Shown: positions 6,596-7,182 of the stretch, one piece after another
Position numbering within the stretch: position 1 is the stretch's first letter
Layout: every line of letters starts with the position of its first letter
Position numbers and translations under genes: made by a program
Notes under the pieces: model-generated
What the model saw: the letters and a program-made list of their open reading frames with translations, nothing else
The model's database searches: none
What the model was told of the DNA's origin: nothing
Source: an uncultured Caulobacteraceae bacterium
GTDB taxonomy: Bacteria; Pseudomonadota; Alphaproteobacteria; Caulobacterales; Caulobacteraceae
Assembly: GCA_937952995.1 (NCBI GenBank)
Contig: CALFYB010000120.1
Location: 1-7,182, forward strand
DNA length: 7,182 bases
Direction of reading: 5' to 3'

Positions 6596-7182
6596 ACGGC
6601 CCCTCAGAAGCCAGCAGAGCGAGCCTCTATGTAGGCCGCACCACACACCTGCGAACCGCGCCGCGAGAGCATCGGTTTAGCTATGGCGTCTTCCAGATAT
6701 TGGTCGATATCGACCGGCTGGATCAGGCCTTTGCGGGCCTGAAGGCCATCGGGCATGGCCGCCTTGGTTTGTTTTCCTTCTCCGAACGCGATCACGGGCC
6801 CCGCGACGGCTCAACCTTGCGACCATGGGTCGAAGCAACCTTGAAGCAAGCCGGTCTAGATGTGCCGACGACACGCATCGCGCTCCTGTGTTTTCCGCGT
6901 GTGCTCGGATTTGTTTTCAACCCGATCTCGCTATTTTTCATCTATGGCCCAAATGATGTGCTGAAAGCCGTCCTCTACGAGGTCAACAACACCTTCGGCG
7001 AGCGGCACTGCTACTTGCTGCACGGGCCGCAGCTGGCCTATGGCGGCGAGCAGCGCGCGACCAAGGTGTTTCACGTGTCGCCTTTTTGCGAGGCTTCGGG
7101 CGAGTATCTTTTTCGATTCATGCACAGCGAGGCGGTGCCCGCCAGCACGGCCATTGAAGACAGCGTGGGCCGCACAGTGGCG
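6592..7182 (+). CDS. DUF1365 family protein, 3' end missing (runs off the window)
   Basis: An open frame from ATG 6592 runs 197 codons to the window edge; family members are usually about 250-270 residues, so the C-terminal quarter is missing. Recognisable DUF1365 (COG3496) blocks are SLYVGRTTHLRTAPREHRF (11-29), FSYGVFQILVDIDRL (29-43), RDHGPRDGSTLRPWV, the hydrophobic RVLGFVFNPISLFFIYG (107-123), LKAVLYEVNNTFGERHCY (127-144) and KVFHVSPF (162-169). No catalytic chemistry is established. The hydrophobic NPISLFF segment suggests contact with membrane or lipid rather than a full transmembrane helix. The ATG lies inside the stop of the preceding flavoprotein gene (ATGA, 4-base overlap). An AGGGTGG about 13 bases upstream could serve as a distant ribosome binding site. 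Co-occurrence with COG2907 flavoproteins and CFA-synthase-like methyltransferases suggests a shared lipid-modifying role. Confidence 0.9.
   Translation, partial: MNGPSEASRASLYVGRTTHLRTAPREHRFSYGVFQILVDIDRLDQAFAGLKAIGHGRLGLFSFSERDHGPRDGSTLRPWVEATLKQAGLDVPTTRIALLCFPRVLGFVFNPISLFFIYGPNDVLKAVLYEVNNTFGERHCYLLHGPQLAYGGEQRATKVFHVSPFCEASGEYLFRFMHSEAVPASTAIEDSVGRTVA

Noticed and set aside
1..7182. Search by eye for CRISPR arrays, tandem repeats, tRNA genes, insertion sequences or toxin-antitoxin pairs
   Set aside because: No regularly spaced repeats, cloverleaf-like stretches, transposase motifs or terminal inverted repeats were seen; nearly every base is assigned to conserved genes.

Overview
The window is GC-rich, tightly packed Gram-negative chromosome. 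The heptose and KDO genes imply an outer membrane with an LPS inner core. The protein sequences (HldD, bifunctional HldE, a photolyase with a WREFNHHLLFHFP stretch) look alphaproteobacterial. A Caulobacterales-like host is my best guess, but the genus cannot be fixed from sequence alone. No mobile element, RNA gene, CRISPR array or clear horizontal-transfer signature was seen.

Left half (about 1-3671, all minus strand): an LPS inner-core sugar operon read kdsA -> hldE -> hldD -> a 67-residue unknown protein. There may be a further gene starting near position 43 and leaving the window. KdsA makes KDO-8-phosphate. HldE phosphorylates heptose-7-phosphate and later adenylylates heptose-1-phosphate. 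HldD epimerises the resulting ADP-heptose. Together these supply the two sugars of the inner core; GmhA/GmhB and KdsB/C/D must lie elsewhere. hldE and hldD overlap by 4 bases (ATGA), and hldD and the small gene overlap by 8 bases.

Right half (about 3758-7182, all plus strand): a divergent light/oxidative-stress style cluster read phr (DNA photolyase) -> FAD-dependent oxidoreductase of the COG2907 type -> DUF1365 protein, cut by the window edge. The DUF1365 gene starts inside the stop of the oxidoreductase gene (ATGA overlap). From family knowledge this trio is usually followed by a cyclopropane-fatty-acid-synthase-like methyltransferase and is often controlled by an ECF sigma factor or a B12/light-sensing MerR regulator. 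None of those is visible here.

The two operons share a short divergent control region (about 3672-3757) that holds a perfect 11-base palindrome and weak promoter-like elements on both strands. Most of the window is well-understood biology. The least understood parts are the COG2907/DUF1365 pair, the small protein at the end of the LPS operon, and the shared control region.
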